The notes under the pieces were generated by a model, which saw nothing but the letters and a program-made list of their open reading frames with translations, was not told the origin of the DNA and did not search any database. Below, piece by piece: positions 10,259-19,427 of a stretch of 37,450 nt of DNA. Each line of letters starts with the position of its first letter. Within the stretch, counting starts at the first letter, position 1. A program made the translations under genes and the position numbers. The DNA comes from PVC group bacterium (lineage in GTDB: Bacteria > Verrucomicrobiota > Kiritimatiellia > SLAD01): positions 1-37,450 of the forward strand of contig PWVE01000055.1 in NCBI GenBank assembly GCA_003562335.1, read 5' to 3'.

Positions 10259-13200
10259 AACGTGTACAGCGCAGAGCCGCTCACCGTGTGTTCGGTGTAT
10301 TCGTCGGTGGCATTGACGCTGAATTCGGTCGACAGTTTCAGTCCGCTCTCGAAGGTCCGGCTGACCGTGCCGGCAAATCCGATCATGCGTTCCCAGCCCC
10401 GACGGGGCCCGGCACCCGGCGACCAACCTTCGGCTTCGCCACGCGCCAGGGCCGTGGCAAATGCATCGCGTTCCTCCCGGCGGACGCGACTCTTTTGCAC
10501 CCCGATATGGGCACGTACCATCCCAAAGTAATTGGGATAGCTCCGCCTCAATCGCAAAAGTAGGGCATGCCGTTGATCCCAAAACGGTGTCCAATACAGG
10601 TCACTGTCGCGATCTACGGTATCGACCATATTTTCCACACCGAACCATACGTCATACCGTTCCGATAACTGCCACAAATTCTCCAACTCCCCTTTGAGCA
10701 GGGAATTGCGGTCCTCGTAGTACGCAAAATAGGCCAGTCCATTGGCATGCCAATAATCCCGGATACGCCAAATCGCGCGGACACCTAAACTGTCGAACTG
10801 CAGCACTTCGCGCGCCGAGGGCACAATCCCGCGGTGATAGCGGGCCGCCATATCAATGGCCAGTACCGGTCGCCACTGATGCTCCAACGCAAAGGTGTAG
10901 GCCGTCTCATCATCAATATTGGAGCCGTCATACGTGTAGCGCCGGACTTCGCCCAGCGTAAAGGAGCCGGAGGGATGGGTGTGGTTCAACGCCAAGCCCA
11001 CAAAATCCTTGTCGGCATCGAAACGGGTCCGCTCCACTTGGTTGGACAACACCGTACGGGTCTCCACCGTGATCCGCGAACTGCGTGAGCGGGTCACTTC
11101 CCCGTTCTCAATACGCTCTTCTTCAACGCGCTGGCTCGACCGGGACGTTTCCTGCACCTCGACAAAACGATTGGTTTCGACTGTTTGCTTGATCCGTCCA
11201 CGACCCGCCCGCACCTGCAAGCCGGTGCGCCGATTCACGTATAGACCGCCGAAAATCGATGCTTCCCGATCGTCAATCATGATATTGGCCCGGGTGATTT
11301 GGCCTTCCACCCCGATGTGCGGTCGCCGCAAGGCAATGAATCCTTCCGGTTCGCCATCCGCTCCGCGCAGGTCTTCCGCCACTTCCGGCAACGCGGCCAA
11401 GCGGCCCAAGTGACGATGGATCATACTATTAACGTTGGCCAAATCCTCTTCTGGATAGCCGTCACGCTTCAGCAGCTCCGCCTGTTCCAGCGCAAGGTGT
11501 AAACGACCGGTCAGGGCCGCGATTTCGGCCCGCATACGGCGGGCTTGGAACACGGGGTGTTGCCGATACGCCGCGCGCAACACGTCGCGCGCGGTCGCCT
11601 GACGATCCGGCTGCCAGCGTTTCAACCACAGCGCATCATCGGTCTTTAGGCTGTAGCCATGCTCGTGTTGCATAAACCCTTGACGGTATACGGTATCGGC
11701 TTCATTCAAGACCACATCCGGGACGCGAAAGGCCTCGATATTGACACGCCCTTCCTGCCCGATTTCGCCTTCGGGATAGCCCACCGAGGTGATTTTTTCT
11801 TCGTCGATGCCAAGTTCCTGCGCCAGCACAGCGCGCGACTGGCGGAACTCGCGGCGCACGCGGACTTGGTATTCCCGCAAGGTTTCCAGTCGTCCGGCTT
11901 CCGGCAACCAAACCCGGTTAACCAACGGCAATCCCCACTCCGTTTCATCTTCCGATAGCGCCGCCAATTGACCGGCCGCCCACAATCGGCTGTGGATTTC
12001 CCACTGGCCCCCGGCATGGAATTCCCGAATTTCCTCAAAAGAAGCCACTTCGCGATGGTCCGGGGAAAGGACATCGCCCGCCCCGACAAACATGGCCGCC
12101 TGTATGCCGAGATCATCCATGATCTGGGTCCCGTACCGAAAAGAATTGCGGAAGCCGCCGTCGAACGTCAGCATGGCGACCATTTCAGGGGAATAGTCGC
12201 TTAGGTCGGTTTGCTTTTCCCGGCGCTCCCCGGTCCACGCATAGCGGGCGGCGTTCACCACCCGGTTCAACCACGGGCGGCGTTCCAGCCGGTTGGCCGG
12301 CTCTTTCTGGTCGAAGAAGGACGGCAGTTCGGACGGGGTGATAAATTGGAAGCCGGCCCGGCGCAATGTCATTAGCTGTGCCCGCACCTGGCGGGCCGAG
12401 GGGAGATGTGAGAACTCGCTGGGGCTGATTCCCCCGTAGAGCAGCGTGAACACGGCTCCTTGCGAACCTTCATATTCCAACCGGTCCAACGCGTCCAGAG
12501 CCGCCATCACTTCGCCGCGCGCCAAGCAGAGCCGGGCCCAATATAAATGGCGAAAGGGATCGTTGGCGTTCAGTACGTTATAATTCTCACGTAATTGCGC
12601 TTCCGCCCGGTCCAATTGCGAGCGCCCCAAATAGGTCTCCACCAACCCGAACAGCGCCCGGCGCGCGTAGGGATTGAACTCATCGAGGACCCGCTGAAAC
12701 ACCTCTTCGGCGGCGGCAAACTGCCGGTCGGCTGCCAGCATTTCCCCGTAGAATAGATGGGTACCGATGACGCTATCGTCATAGTCCAGCGAGATACGGA
12801 CCACCCGCAGGATCTGCGCGCGGCTAAAAAGGTCGGAGCCCTGGTCCAGAATGCTTTTCATGTAAACCGCGATGCGCATGGCCAATTCCGCTTTGGCGGA
12901 ATCTTCGTCGGTATAGTCCATTAACTGACGCAAACGCGTGACGGCCTCCTCGGGGCGCTTGCCGCGGACCGCCAAGTTGGCCAGGATATTCATGGCCTCT
13001 AAGTTGCGCGCATCAATTTCCAACACCTGTTCGGCATCCGCCCGTGCCGCGTCCAAATCCCCCAGCAATACCCAGACATTGGCGCGGGCCAGCAGAAAGG
13101 TGGGATTATCGGGAATCCACTCATTGATATTGTTCCAATGCACAATGGCTTCCTCGTACTGTTCATCGGTATAGAGGGCCCAAGCCAATTCGATTTCGAC

Positions 13201-13815
13201 ATCGATCCGGTCGGGGTCCTCCGCAAACAGCGTCTGCAACAGGCGCACGGCCTTGCGATACTGTCCGCCCCACAGCCAAACGCGCGCCAGGTTGAGCCGG
13301 ATATCGTACTGCTCGGGTTCCAATTCCAAGCTGGTGATGTAAAGCTCGGCGGCCCGTTCGAACTCCGCTTCGCGCGTGGCCACTTGGGCGAGCAGGTTAT
13401 AGCCCGTAGGTTCGTTCGGCGCGATGGTGACCAACCGGTTCCAAAGATCCTCGGCCTCCTCGCGCCGATCGGTGGACCAGTACGCCCATCCCAAACTGCT
13501 CCATGCTCCGATCAGGGTAGGATCTTTTTCGATGGCTTGCTCCAGCAGGGGGATCGCCTCATCGTACAGCTCATCCTGTGCGAGCGTCATGCCCTGGAAC
13601 ATCGCGGCCATGGCCGGCGTCACGGCCAATGCGTCTTCGGCGGCTTCTTCGACCGGATCGTCTTCCCATTCAAAAAGATCGTCAAACAGCGTCGGCGACA
13701 CCTCGTCAAACGGGTTCACCCCGTCTTCCGCGAGCTCCGCCATGCTCAGTGCCGTGCACACCAGCACCGTTACCAGGCCCGCACCGGATATCACGCGCAT
13801 GTGGGCGTGGCGCAT
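10255..13815 (-). CDS. Signal peptide + TPR array + PgaB-like (degenerate) polysaccharide deacetylase domain + outer-membrane beta-barrel (PgaA-like)
   Basis: TPR repeats at about aa 60-450; LPLVNRVWLPEAGRLETLREYQVRVRREF matches the PgaB deacetylase region; C-terminal third alternates like OM strands and ends SGSALYTF. Confidence 0.75.
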   Translation of the reverse strand: MRHAHMRVISGAGLVTVLVCTALSMAELAEDGVNPFDEVSPTLFDDLFEWEDDPVEEAAEDALAVTPAMAAMFQGMTLAQDELYDEAIPLLEQAIEKDPTLIGAWSSLGWAYWSTDRREEAEDLWNRLVTIAPNEPTGYNLLAQVATREAEFERAAELYITSLELEPEQYDIRLNLARVWLWGGQYRKAVRLLQTLFAEDPDRIDVEIELAWALYTDEQYEEAIVHWNNINEWIPDNPTFLLARANVWVLLGDLDAARADAEQVLEIDARNLEAMNILANLAVRGKRPEEAVTRLRQLMDYTDEDSAKAELAMRIAVYMKSILDQGSDLFSRAQILRVVRISLDYDDSVIGTHLFYGEMLAADRQFAAAEEVFQRVLDEFNPYARRALFGLVETYLGRSQLDRAEAQLRENYNVLNANDPFRHLYWARLCLARGEVMAALDALDRLEYEGSQGAVFTLLYGGISPSEFSHLPSARQVRAQLMTLRRAGFQFITPSELPSFFDQKEPANRLERRPWLNRVVNAARYAWTGERREKQTDLSDYSPEMVAMLTFDGGFRNSFRYGTQIMDDLGIQAAMFVGAGDVLSPDHREVASFEEIREFHAGGQWEIHSRLWAAGQLAALSEDETEWGLPLVNRVWLPEAGRLETLREYQVRVRREFRQSRAVLAQELGIDEEKITSVGYPEGEIGQEGRVNIEAFRVPDVVLNEADTVYRQGFMQHEHGYSLKTDDALWLKRWQPDRQATARDVLRAAYRQHPVFQARRMRAEIAALTGRLHLALEQAELLKRDGYPEEDLANVNSMIHRHLGRLAALPEVAEDLRGADGEPEGFIALRRPHIGVEGQITRANIMIDDREASIFGGLYVNRRTGLQVRAGRGRIKQTVETNRFVEVQETSRSSQRVEEERIENGEVTRSRSSRITVETRTVLSNQVERTRFDADKDFVGLALNHTHPSGSFTLGEVRRYTYDGSNIDDETAYTFALEHQWRPVLAIDMAARYHRGIVPSAREVLQFDSLGVRAIWRIRDYWHANGLAYFAYYEDRNSLLKGELENLWQLSERYDVWFGVENMVDTVDRDSDLYWTPFWDQRHALLLRLRRSYPNYFGMVRAHIGVQKSRVRREERDAFATALARGEAEGWSPGAGPRRGWERMIGFAGTVSRTFESGLKLSTEFSVNATDEYTEHTVSGSALYTF

Positions 13816-14540
13816 CAGCGGTCCGTGGCTCCCGGCTCGGCAAACAGATCGGCTATCAGGCGGTCGGCCAACAGATCCGCCCCGGCCCGGTTAAGGTGAA
13901 CGCCGTCCGCTTCGCGCACACGCAACGGCATCCCGTCCGGGCCCGCTACGTGCATGGAAAAAGTGCCCGGCCGCCTGCTAAATAATTCTGCGGCAGGATA
14001 AAAATCGACCTGTGACCGCTGCCCCGCCTCATCGGCCACCAGCTTGTTGATCAGTGCGATGTCATCGTTCAACCGGCTATCGCGCATCGGTGGCAATTCC
14101 AGCCAGATAACGCGCTGCTCGCTGCGCGCCGTTAATTTGTCCATCACGCGCGCCACGCGCCGGGCGTACTCGGCCGACCATTCCGCCTGTGCGCGCGGCT
14201 GGATGATACCGTCCCGGGTGCGCATGGGTTGCCGGTCGTTGGTCCCGAACCAGACCAGTGTCCATTCCGGGTTAAAGCCAGCCGTCAGCTCATCCACCCG
14301 CTCCATCCAATCGAACACGTCGAGGCGCGCCAAGCCGGATCCCAGCGATGTGACCGCGTGGGTCTCAACACCCTCCATCCGGCCCAACCGTTGCTCGAAG
14401 CTATGCGCCGGCATACGCATCATCGAGTCGCCAATTAACAAAACCCGAGCCGGCGTTGCCCATGCCGGCCATCCGGCCGCGCCCATCAATCCTACACACC
14501 AACACAGCGCCAAAAAACGTCGTTTACTAATAATGCTCAT
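13815..14540 (-). CDS. Exported SGNH/GDSL hydrolase, DUF459-like
   Basis: VLLIGDSMM (block I), WFGTNDRQPM (GxND), DGVHLN (DxxH); signal peptide. Confidence 0.8.
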   Translation of the reverse strand: MSIISKRRFLALCWCVGLMGAAGWPAWATPARVLLIGDSMMRMPAHSFEQRLGRMEGVETHAVTSLGSGLARLDVFDWMERVDELTAGFNPEWTLVWFGTNDRQPMRTRDGIIQPRAQAEWSAEYARRVARVMDKLTARSEQRVIWLELPPMRDSRLNDDIALINKLVADEAGQRSQVDFYPAAELFSRRPGTFSMHVAGPDGMPLRVREADGVHLNRAGADLLADRLIADLFAEPGATDR

Positions 14541-14815
14541 GGTTCATCCTCCAGCCAACCTTCAAAAATACGCCGAAATCGGTACACCCCTGTACGCGTC
14601 GCGACCGCGTTCAGCGGGGCCGTGGCGGTCATCCACGCGGTACGCACCGGTCCATACTCCCGGCGCGATGCCTCTTCGTAGATGGCCCGACCGTTCAGCA
14701 GGGCCGCCACCACGTAGAAAACGAAAAAGACCACTAACGCCTGACGAAACGGGATACCCGTGTTGGCGGCCGCGCGCCGGTCACCAATATCGATGTCGTG
14801 TTCCTCCTTACTCAT
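14537..14815 (-). CDS. Small single-pass membrane protein coupled to the SGNH hydrolase
   Basis: TM segment ALVVFFVFYVVAALL; ATGA overlap with the downstream SGNH gene; internal Met (MSKEEHDI) chosen as start. Confidence 0.6.
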   Translation of the reverse strand: MSKEEHDIDIGDRRAAANTGIPFRQALVVFFVFYVVAALLNGRAIYEEASRREYGPVRTAWMTATAPLNAVATRTGVYRFRRIFEGWLEDEP

Positions 14816-14870
14816 CGTGGGAGGGAGTCTAGGTCGCGCGCGCCGGAATCGCAAGGAGAAAGGCGAACAG

Positions 14871-15677
14871 CTATTCTCCGCGATAGCCGAGGCAGAGCGA
14901 TAGCCAGACGGCGGTCACTTCTATTGCTTCCCGTTGGTGTGGCAGGGTGTTGAAGGTGTGCTGGGCCCCCTTTACACCATGGGCGGTCACTTCGCGACCC
15001 GCCGAGCGCCAGGCATCCACATAGGCCTGCCCCTCCGTCACCGGCACGCTGGCGTCCGCTTCTCCGGTTACCACCAGCACGGGAGTCGTGCCGGGTGTCG
15101 CCACCTGCGACAACGGATCCAAGGTGCGCAATTCGTCTACAAAGGCCGCACCAACCGCCCATCCCCCCATATCCACCACGCCACCGGACCGTTCGACCCG
15201 GGCGCGATCCTCACTCGAAAGGCGATCCCACAAGCGCTGCGGTCGGGCCACGGGGTTCCACAGGGCCAGCGCACGCAGATCCGGATGCGCCGCCGCCGTC
15301 ACGGCGGCCACCAACCCACCCAAGCTGAATCCCAATAGCGCCATATAGCCAGGATCCACGTCCGTGCGTGAGCGCACATAATCGAGGGCGGCCTGCGTGT
15401 CGGCAATCTCCCGGGCTACGGTCATATCGCGAAACGCACCCGCGCTATCCCCGGACCCACGGAAATCGAAACGTAACACCCCGATACCGTGCGCCGCCAA
15501 GGCGCGCGCCAACAATACGAATAAACGCTGGCTTTCGGCCTTGTGCCCGGTGAATCCATGACAGCAGATGACAGCGGGTGCGGCCTCAAATGGCGCGTTC
15601 GCCGTATGCCAAATGCCCACCAGTTGTTCATGCTCCACGGTGAACGTAACAGGCGTTTCGGGTAAGGCCGGCCTCAT
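14871..15677 (-). CDS. Alpha/beta hydrolase
   Basis: CCHGFTGHKAESQRLF, RFDFRGSGDS, GFSLGG nucleophile elbow, VVTGEADASVPV. Confidence 0.85.
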   Translation of the reverse strand: MRPALPETPVTFTVEHEQLVGIWHTANAPFEAAPAVICCHGFTGHKAESQRLFVLLARALAAHGIGVLRFDFRGSGDSAGAFRDMTVAREIADTQAALDYVRSRTDVDPGYMALLGFSLGGLVAAVTAAAHPDLRALALWNPVARPQRLWDRLSSEDRARVERSGGVVDMGGWAVGAAFVDELRTLDPLSQVATPGTTPVLVVTGEADASVPVTEGQAYVDAWRSAGREVTAHGVKGAQHTFNTLPHQREAIEVTAVWLSLCLGYRGE

Positions 15678-15751
15678 CGGGCATTCTCCTTGGCGGTCGC
15701 CACCACATCCCGGCCCAACATTCCTTTAGCCCCTATGACAACAATTCGCAT
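15674..15751 (-). pseudogene. 25-aa N-terminal fragment resembling an RmlD/SDR-extended Rossmann protein (MRIVVIGAKGMLGRDVVATAKENAR)
   Basis: GxxGxLGRDV motif then immediate stop; stop overlaps the hydrolase ATG (ATGA). Confidence 0.5.
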
Positions 15752-15765
15752 ATAGGGCGCGCGGC

Positions 15766-16533
15766 TCACGGCATGCGCAGGCTGGGTTCGGGCTCGTCCT
15801 CTTCCGTCTCTTCCAACAAGGTGGAGAGGTCCGCATGGCGGGGAATCAGCGGGGTGACGAACGCGTAGATGAAACAAGACGCACAAATGGTCAGTGCCGA
15901 GGCGACCGCCACCTGCATTTTCAAGAAGAGGAAAGTCACAAACAAGATGCAGGGAATAAACCCGATCAAGGCCTTGGTCGGCTTGGGATAACGAATATTG
16001 GAGACCTGCAGAATCAAGAACAGCAGGGTACACGTCCACACCACACTGGCCATGGGCCCACGGTGCAGTACGTAGCGCTCGGTATTAAACAAGCCTGATT
16101 CCGCCACGAAGATAAACATGGAGAGCCAGCAGGCATTGACCGTGATGGGCAACCCCTGAAAGCCGCGCTGACCGCGGAACGGGTCCTTGATCCGAAAACG
16201 CGATAACCGCATGACGCCGGATAACACAATGGCCCCGGCCAGCAGGAACCCAAGAAAACCGAATTCCTTCAACACCGCTTCATACGCCAACATAGCCGGT
16301 GCCAAACCAAAACTGGTCATGTCCACATACGTATCCAGTTCCGCCCCGAACTTGGTGGTGCCCTTAATCAGGCGCGCGACGTTGCCGTCGAATCCGTCGA
16401 GCAACATGGACAGCATAATCATTTGCGCGGCCAGCAAAAATTCGCCCTGTCCACTCAGCAGTAAACTGTAAAATCCGGCCAGCAGCGCGGCCACGGTAAA
16501 AAGGGTTGGTACAACCTGTCGCCAGGTAATCAT
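15766..16533 (-). CDS. pssA: CDP-diacylglycerol-serine O-phosphatidyltransferase-like
   Basis: DGFDGNVARLIKGTTKFGAELDTYVD fits DGx2ARx8Gx3Dx3D; multiple TMs; start set at MITWRQ giving an ATGA overlap with psd. Confidence 0.85.
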   Translation of the reverse strand: MITWRQVVPTLFTVAALLAGFYSLLLSGQGEFLLAAQMIMLSMLLDGFDGNVARLIKGTTKFGAELDTYVDMTSFGLAPAMLAYEAVLKEFGFLGFLLAGAIVLSGVMRLSRFRIKDPFRGQRGFQGLPITVNACWLSMFIFVAESGLFNTERYVLHRGPMASVVWTCTLLFLILQVSNIRYPKPTKALIGFIPCILFVTFLFLKMQVAVASALTICASCFIYAFVTPLIPRHADLSTLLEETEEDEPEPSLRMP

Positions 16534-17195
16534 TTTGAGTCTTTCCGGCAACGCGCAATAACTGTTTCTCCTGCCCGCACGCGTTCACCTTTTGCGATCG
16601 TCACTTCAACATCGGACGCGCGCAGGTAAATATCCATGCGCGACCCGAATTTCATCATTCCTATTCGTTCAGCCCGATCCAACGCTTGCTCCATTTCCAG
16701 CCAGTAGACGACCCGTCTCACGACCGGCCCCACGATTTGCTTCACCAGACAGTCGGTCTGGTCACCCCGGATATAGATCGAACTGTGTTCGTTATGCTCT
16801 GATGAAGCGTTGTCCATTGTCAATAAATGTTTACCGGGGGTATAGGCCAGCCCCGCCACCACGCCCGCCAGGGGCGACCGGTTGACGTGCACATCAAATG
16901 GATTGAGAAAAATACTGATCCGCACGGCTTCGCCCTGCAGGTAGTGGCGTTCCGACACCGTTTCCACGGCCCGCACCAATCCATCGGCCCCCGACACAAT
17001 TACTGCCGGATCCTTGGGGGGCGTACGATCCGGATCACGGAAGAAGTAGATAAAGAACGCCACGGCCAATACCCCCGCCACCGCCAGCACCGCCGTCAGC
17101 GTGCCAGCCCCCAGCACGCTGGCTACGCCAACGGCCAGCACCGACACCGCCACCGACCCCCCAATCAACGGGTACCCCTCTTTTACTATGCGCAT
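16530..17195 (-). CDS. psd: Phosphatidylserine decarboxylase
   Basis: FFRDPDRTPP, LNPFDVHVNRSP, GMMKFGSRMDIY with the GS processing site. Confidence 0.9.
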   Translation of the reverse strand: MRIVKEGYPLIGGSVAVSVLAVGVASVLGAGTLTAVLAVAGVLAVAFFIYFFRDPDRTPPKDPAVIVSGADGLVRAVETVSERHYLQGEAVRISIFLNPFDVHVNRSPLAGVVAGLAYTPGKHLLTMDNASSEHNEHSSIYIRGDQTDCLVKQIVGPVVRRVVYWLEMEQALDRAERIGMMKFGSRMDIYLRASDVEVTIAKGERVRAGETVIARCRKDSK

Positions 17196-17201
17196 GCTCT
17201 G

Positions 17202-18833
17202 CTACTCCTCGTTGCGGGCGTGACTGGTCACCACCCATTTTGATAGTTCCCGGTCCGGATCCGCCACCACCGCATCCGTGATGGTAAACGCATCCCGTCC
17301 AGTATTGCGGGCTATAAGATTCAGCCCATATTCATAATTGCGGAACACCTCTTCGCAAACCGTGCGCATGGCTTTGCCGGTGGTGCGCACTTTGGCGCAC
17401 AGCGCTTCGATCGCGGCTTCTTCAAATATTAATTGCAGCCCGTGGACTTGGCGGAAGCGCTCCGCGAATTGCTGCACGTCCGCTTTCCATAAGTCCACTT
17501 GCGAATCGCGATTCCGCGCTAATAATTCCTGTAACGCCCGGTCGGGGGCCTCGACGGTTTCGGCATTGATTTCCAGCAATCTGACGCCCGTGGACGGCAG
17601 CTCAAACTTAAAATCGCGCAGGATGCGCTCCAGCACGGTCATTAAGCCGCGCGCGCCGGTCTTTTCCTCCTCCGCCCGGTGGGCGATGGCCTTGATCGCT
17701 TCCGATGTCGTGTGCAGCGTAATCCCGTAGCCCTGTAAATCCTCGCGGAACTGCAAGAGTACGCTGCCTTCCGACTTGACCAGTACCTGTTCCAGATCAC
17801 CCGCCGTTAACGGATCGCAAACCACCCGCACGGGCAAGCGCCCAATGAATTCGGGTTCAAACCCAAACTGGATAAAATCAGCGGTATTGACGCGCTGTAA
17901 ATAGTGGGCGTCGCGAGGGCCCGACGCCTGACCCGCTTCGTCGTGCGCAAAGCCGATACGGGACCGTTCCAAACGTGTGCGGACAATGTCCGACAACTTG
18001 TCGAACGCCCCGCTGACGATGAACAGCATATGACGGGTATTGATCGTGCGGGCCGCCGGACGGCCCCCGTGCCGCTGCATTTCCATGATGGCTTGCATCT
18101 GCCCGATCAAATCGGTCTGGCTGTGCAAGTTGACTTCCGTCTCCTCCATCAGTTTTAACAAGTTAATCTGTACCCCGCGACCCGATACATCCCGGCTACC
18201 GGCGGTTGAAGGCCCCGCAATCTTATCGATTTCGTCTATATAAATAATGCCGTAGCGCGCCCATTCGATGGAACCGTCAGCCGCCCGCACGAGATCCCGG
18301 ACAATGTCTTCCACGTCGTTCCCGACATAACCGGTCTCCGAAAACTTGGTGGCATCCGCTTTAACAAACGGCACCCCCACCAGCCGGGCAATACAACGCA
18401 TCAAATAGGTCTTGCCCACACCCGTGGGGCCCAGCAGGATAATATTCGGCTTGGCGTATTCCTGCTCCATGGTTTCCGGTTGCTCAATGCAGCGGCGCAC
18501 GTGGTTGTAGTGATCGCATACGGTCACGGCCAACACCTTCTTGGCCTCTTCCTGCTGCACCACGAAACGATCGAGATAATCCCGGACCTCGCGCGGCTTT
18601 AGGCTGAAGTCCCGGATACGCTGCAAAACCTGATCCTCCGCCTCGGGCTCGGAACCCTCCGGGGCGGTCGATGCCCCCGCAGTAGCCCCGCCCGCAAACA
18701 GATCGCTCCCGAGAAAGGCTGCTTGCGTCCGGTTCAGCAAGTCCATGAACTGCTGTTGCAGGTCATCGACCTCATCATGGGAATCATCAGCCATCGGTTT
18801 TACGGACTGGTTCATAGGACGGGCCGGACGCAT
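17202..18833 (-). CDS. ClpX-like AAA+ unfoldase without zinc-binding domain
   Basis: [12 protein letters not shown] Walker A, IIYIDEIDKIA Walker B, GYVG pore loop, RIGF loop, sensor-2 TGARGLMTVLERILRD. Confidence 0.85.
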   Translation of the reverse strand: MRPARPMNQSVKPMADDSHDEVDDLQQQFMDLLNRTQAAFLGSDLFAGGATAGASTAPEGSEPEAEDQVLQRIRDFSLKPREVRDYLDRFVVQQEEAKKVLAVTVCDHYNHVRRCIEQPETMEQEYAKPNIILLGPTGVGKTYLMRCIARLVGVPFVKADATKFSETGYVGNDVEDIVRDLVRAADGSIEWARYGIIYIDEIDKIAGPSTAGSRDVSGRGVQINLLKLMEETEVNLHSQTDLIGQMQAIMEMQRHGGRPAARTINTRHMLFIVSGAFDKLSDIVRTRLERSRIGFAHDEAGQASGPRDAHYLQRVNTADFIQFGFEPEFIGRLPVRVVCDPLTAGDLEQVLVKSEGSVLLQFREDLQGYGITLHTTSEAIKAIAHRAEEEKTGARGLMTVLERILRDFKFELPSTGVRLLEINAETVEAPDRALQELLARNRDSQVDLWKADVQQFAERFRQVHGLQLIFEEAAIEALCAKVRTTGKAMRTVCEEVFRNYEYGLNLIARNTGRDAFTITDAVVADPDRELSKWVVTSHARNEE

Positions 18834-18836
18834 CGC

Positions 18837-18890
18837 TTACAATCCGAAGAAACTCAACGAGATCACACATCCAATTGCTACTTTTTTCAT
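18837..18890 (-). other. 17-codon small ORF upstream of the ClpX-like gene (MKKVAIGCVISLSFFGL)
   Basis: GGGA Shine-Dalgarno-like sequence, basic start plus hydrophobic core, stop 3 nt before the next in-track start. Confidence 0.3.
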
Positions 18891-19069
18891 ATCTACGTCC
18901 CTTTAAAGAAAGACCACCGTCCACCGACTATTTGTATCGCAACCGTTAACCCACTTGTGGCACCCAAGCAAGGGATTAATCGTGACCAATTCCCTAATTT
19001 GACTTTCCCCGCAAATCGGCTAGGTTAGGTCCGTCAGCTTATTTAAGGGAAGGAATCACGTAGGACGTC

Positions 19070-19414
19070 ATGGCGACAGTGAACGATATAATTATTTATT
19101 GTGACGAAGACGACGGGCAACCGCAACCTAATACGTTTCGCCTGTGTCCGTTGGGAATTCAATATTATGCCGCCCGCCCACTCAACGAGTGCTGCCTAAT
19201 GGATTTCACCCTGGCTCTACCGGGCGCGGATGCCGATGACCCGGATACCATTTGCTGTACGGGACTTGTCGTCCAGTGCTCTGCCCCTGATAACGGGAAT
19301 AACCTGTATCGTATTTGGGTAAAATTCATGGATTTGGCGCCATACGTTGAAGAGCAGCTCCGCACACTTTGCAAAGAGTGTCAGCTAAACTGTCCTTTCT
19401 GCGAGAACTACTAG
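19070..19414 (+). CDS. Small protein, possibly PilZ-like, with C-terminal CxxCx3CxxC
   Basis: ORF with upstream AAGGAAGG; CTGLVVQCS...YRIWVKFMDL resembles PilZ strands; LCKECQLNCPFCENY tail. Confidence 0.55.
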   Translation: MATVNDIIIYCDEDDGQPQPNTFRLCPLGIQYYAARPLNECCLMDFTLALPGADADDPDTICCTGLVVQCSAPDNGNNLYRIWVKFMDLAPYVEEQLRTLCKECQLNCPFCENY

Positions 19415-19427
19415 CCGACTGCACACG

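Noticed and set aside
13138-13899. 253-aa plus-strand ORF
   Set aside because: Fully antisense to the TPR/PgaB-like gene and SGNH gene; no recognisable motifs; typical GC-rich shadow ORF
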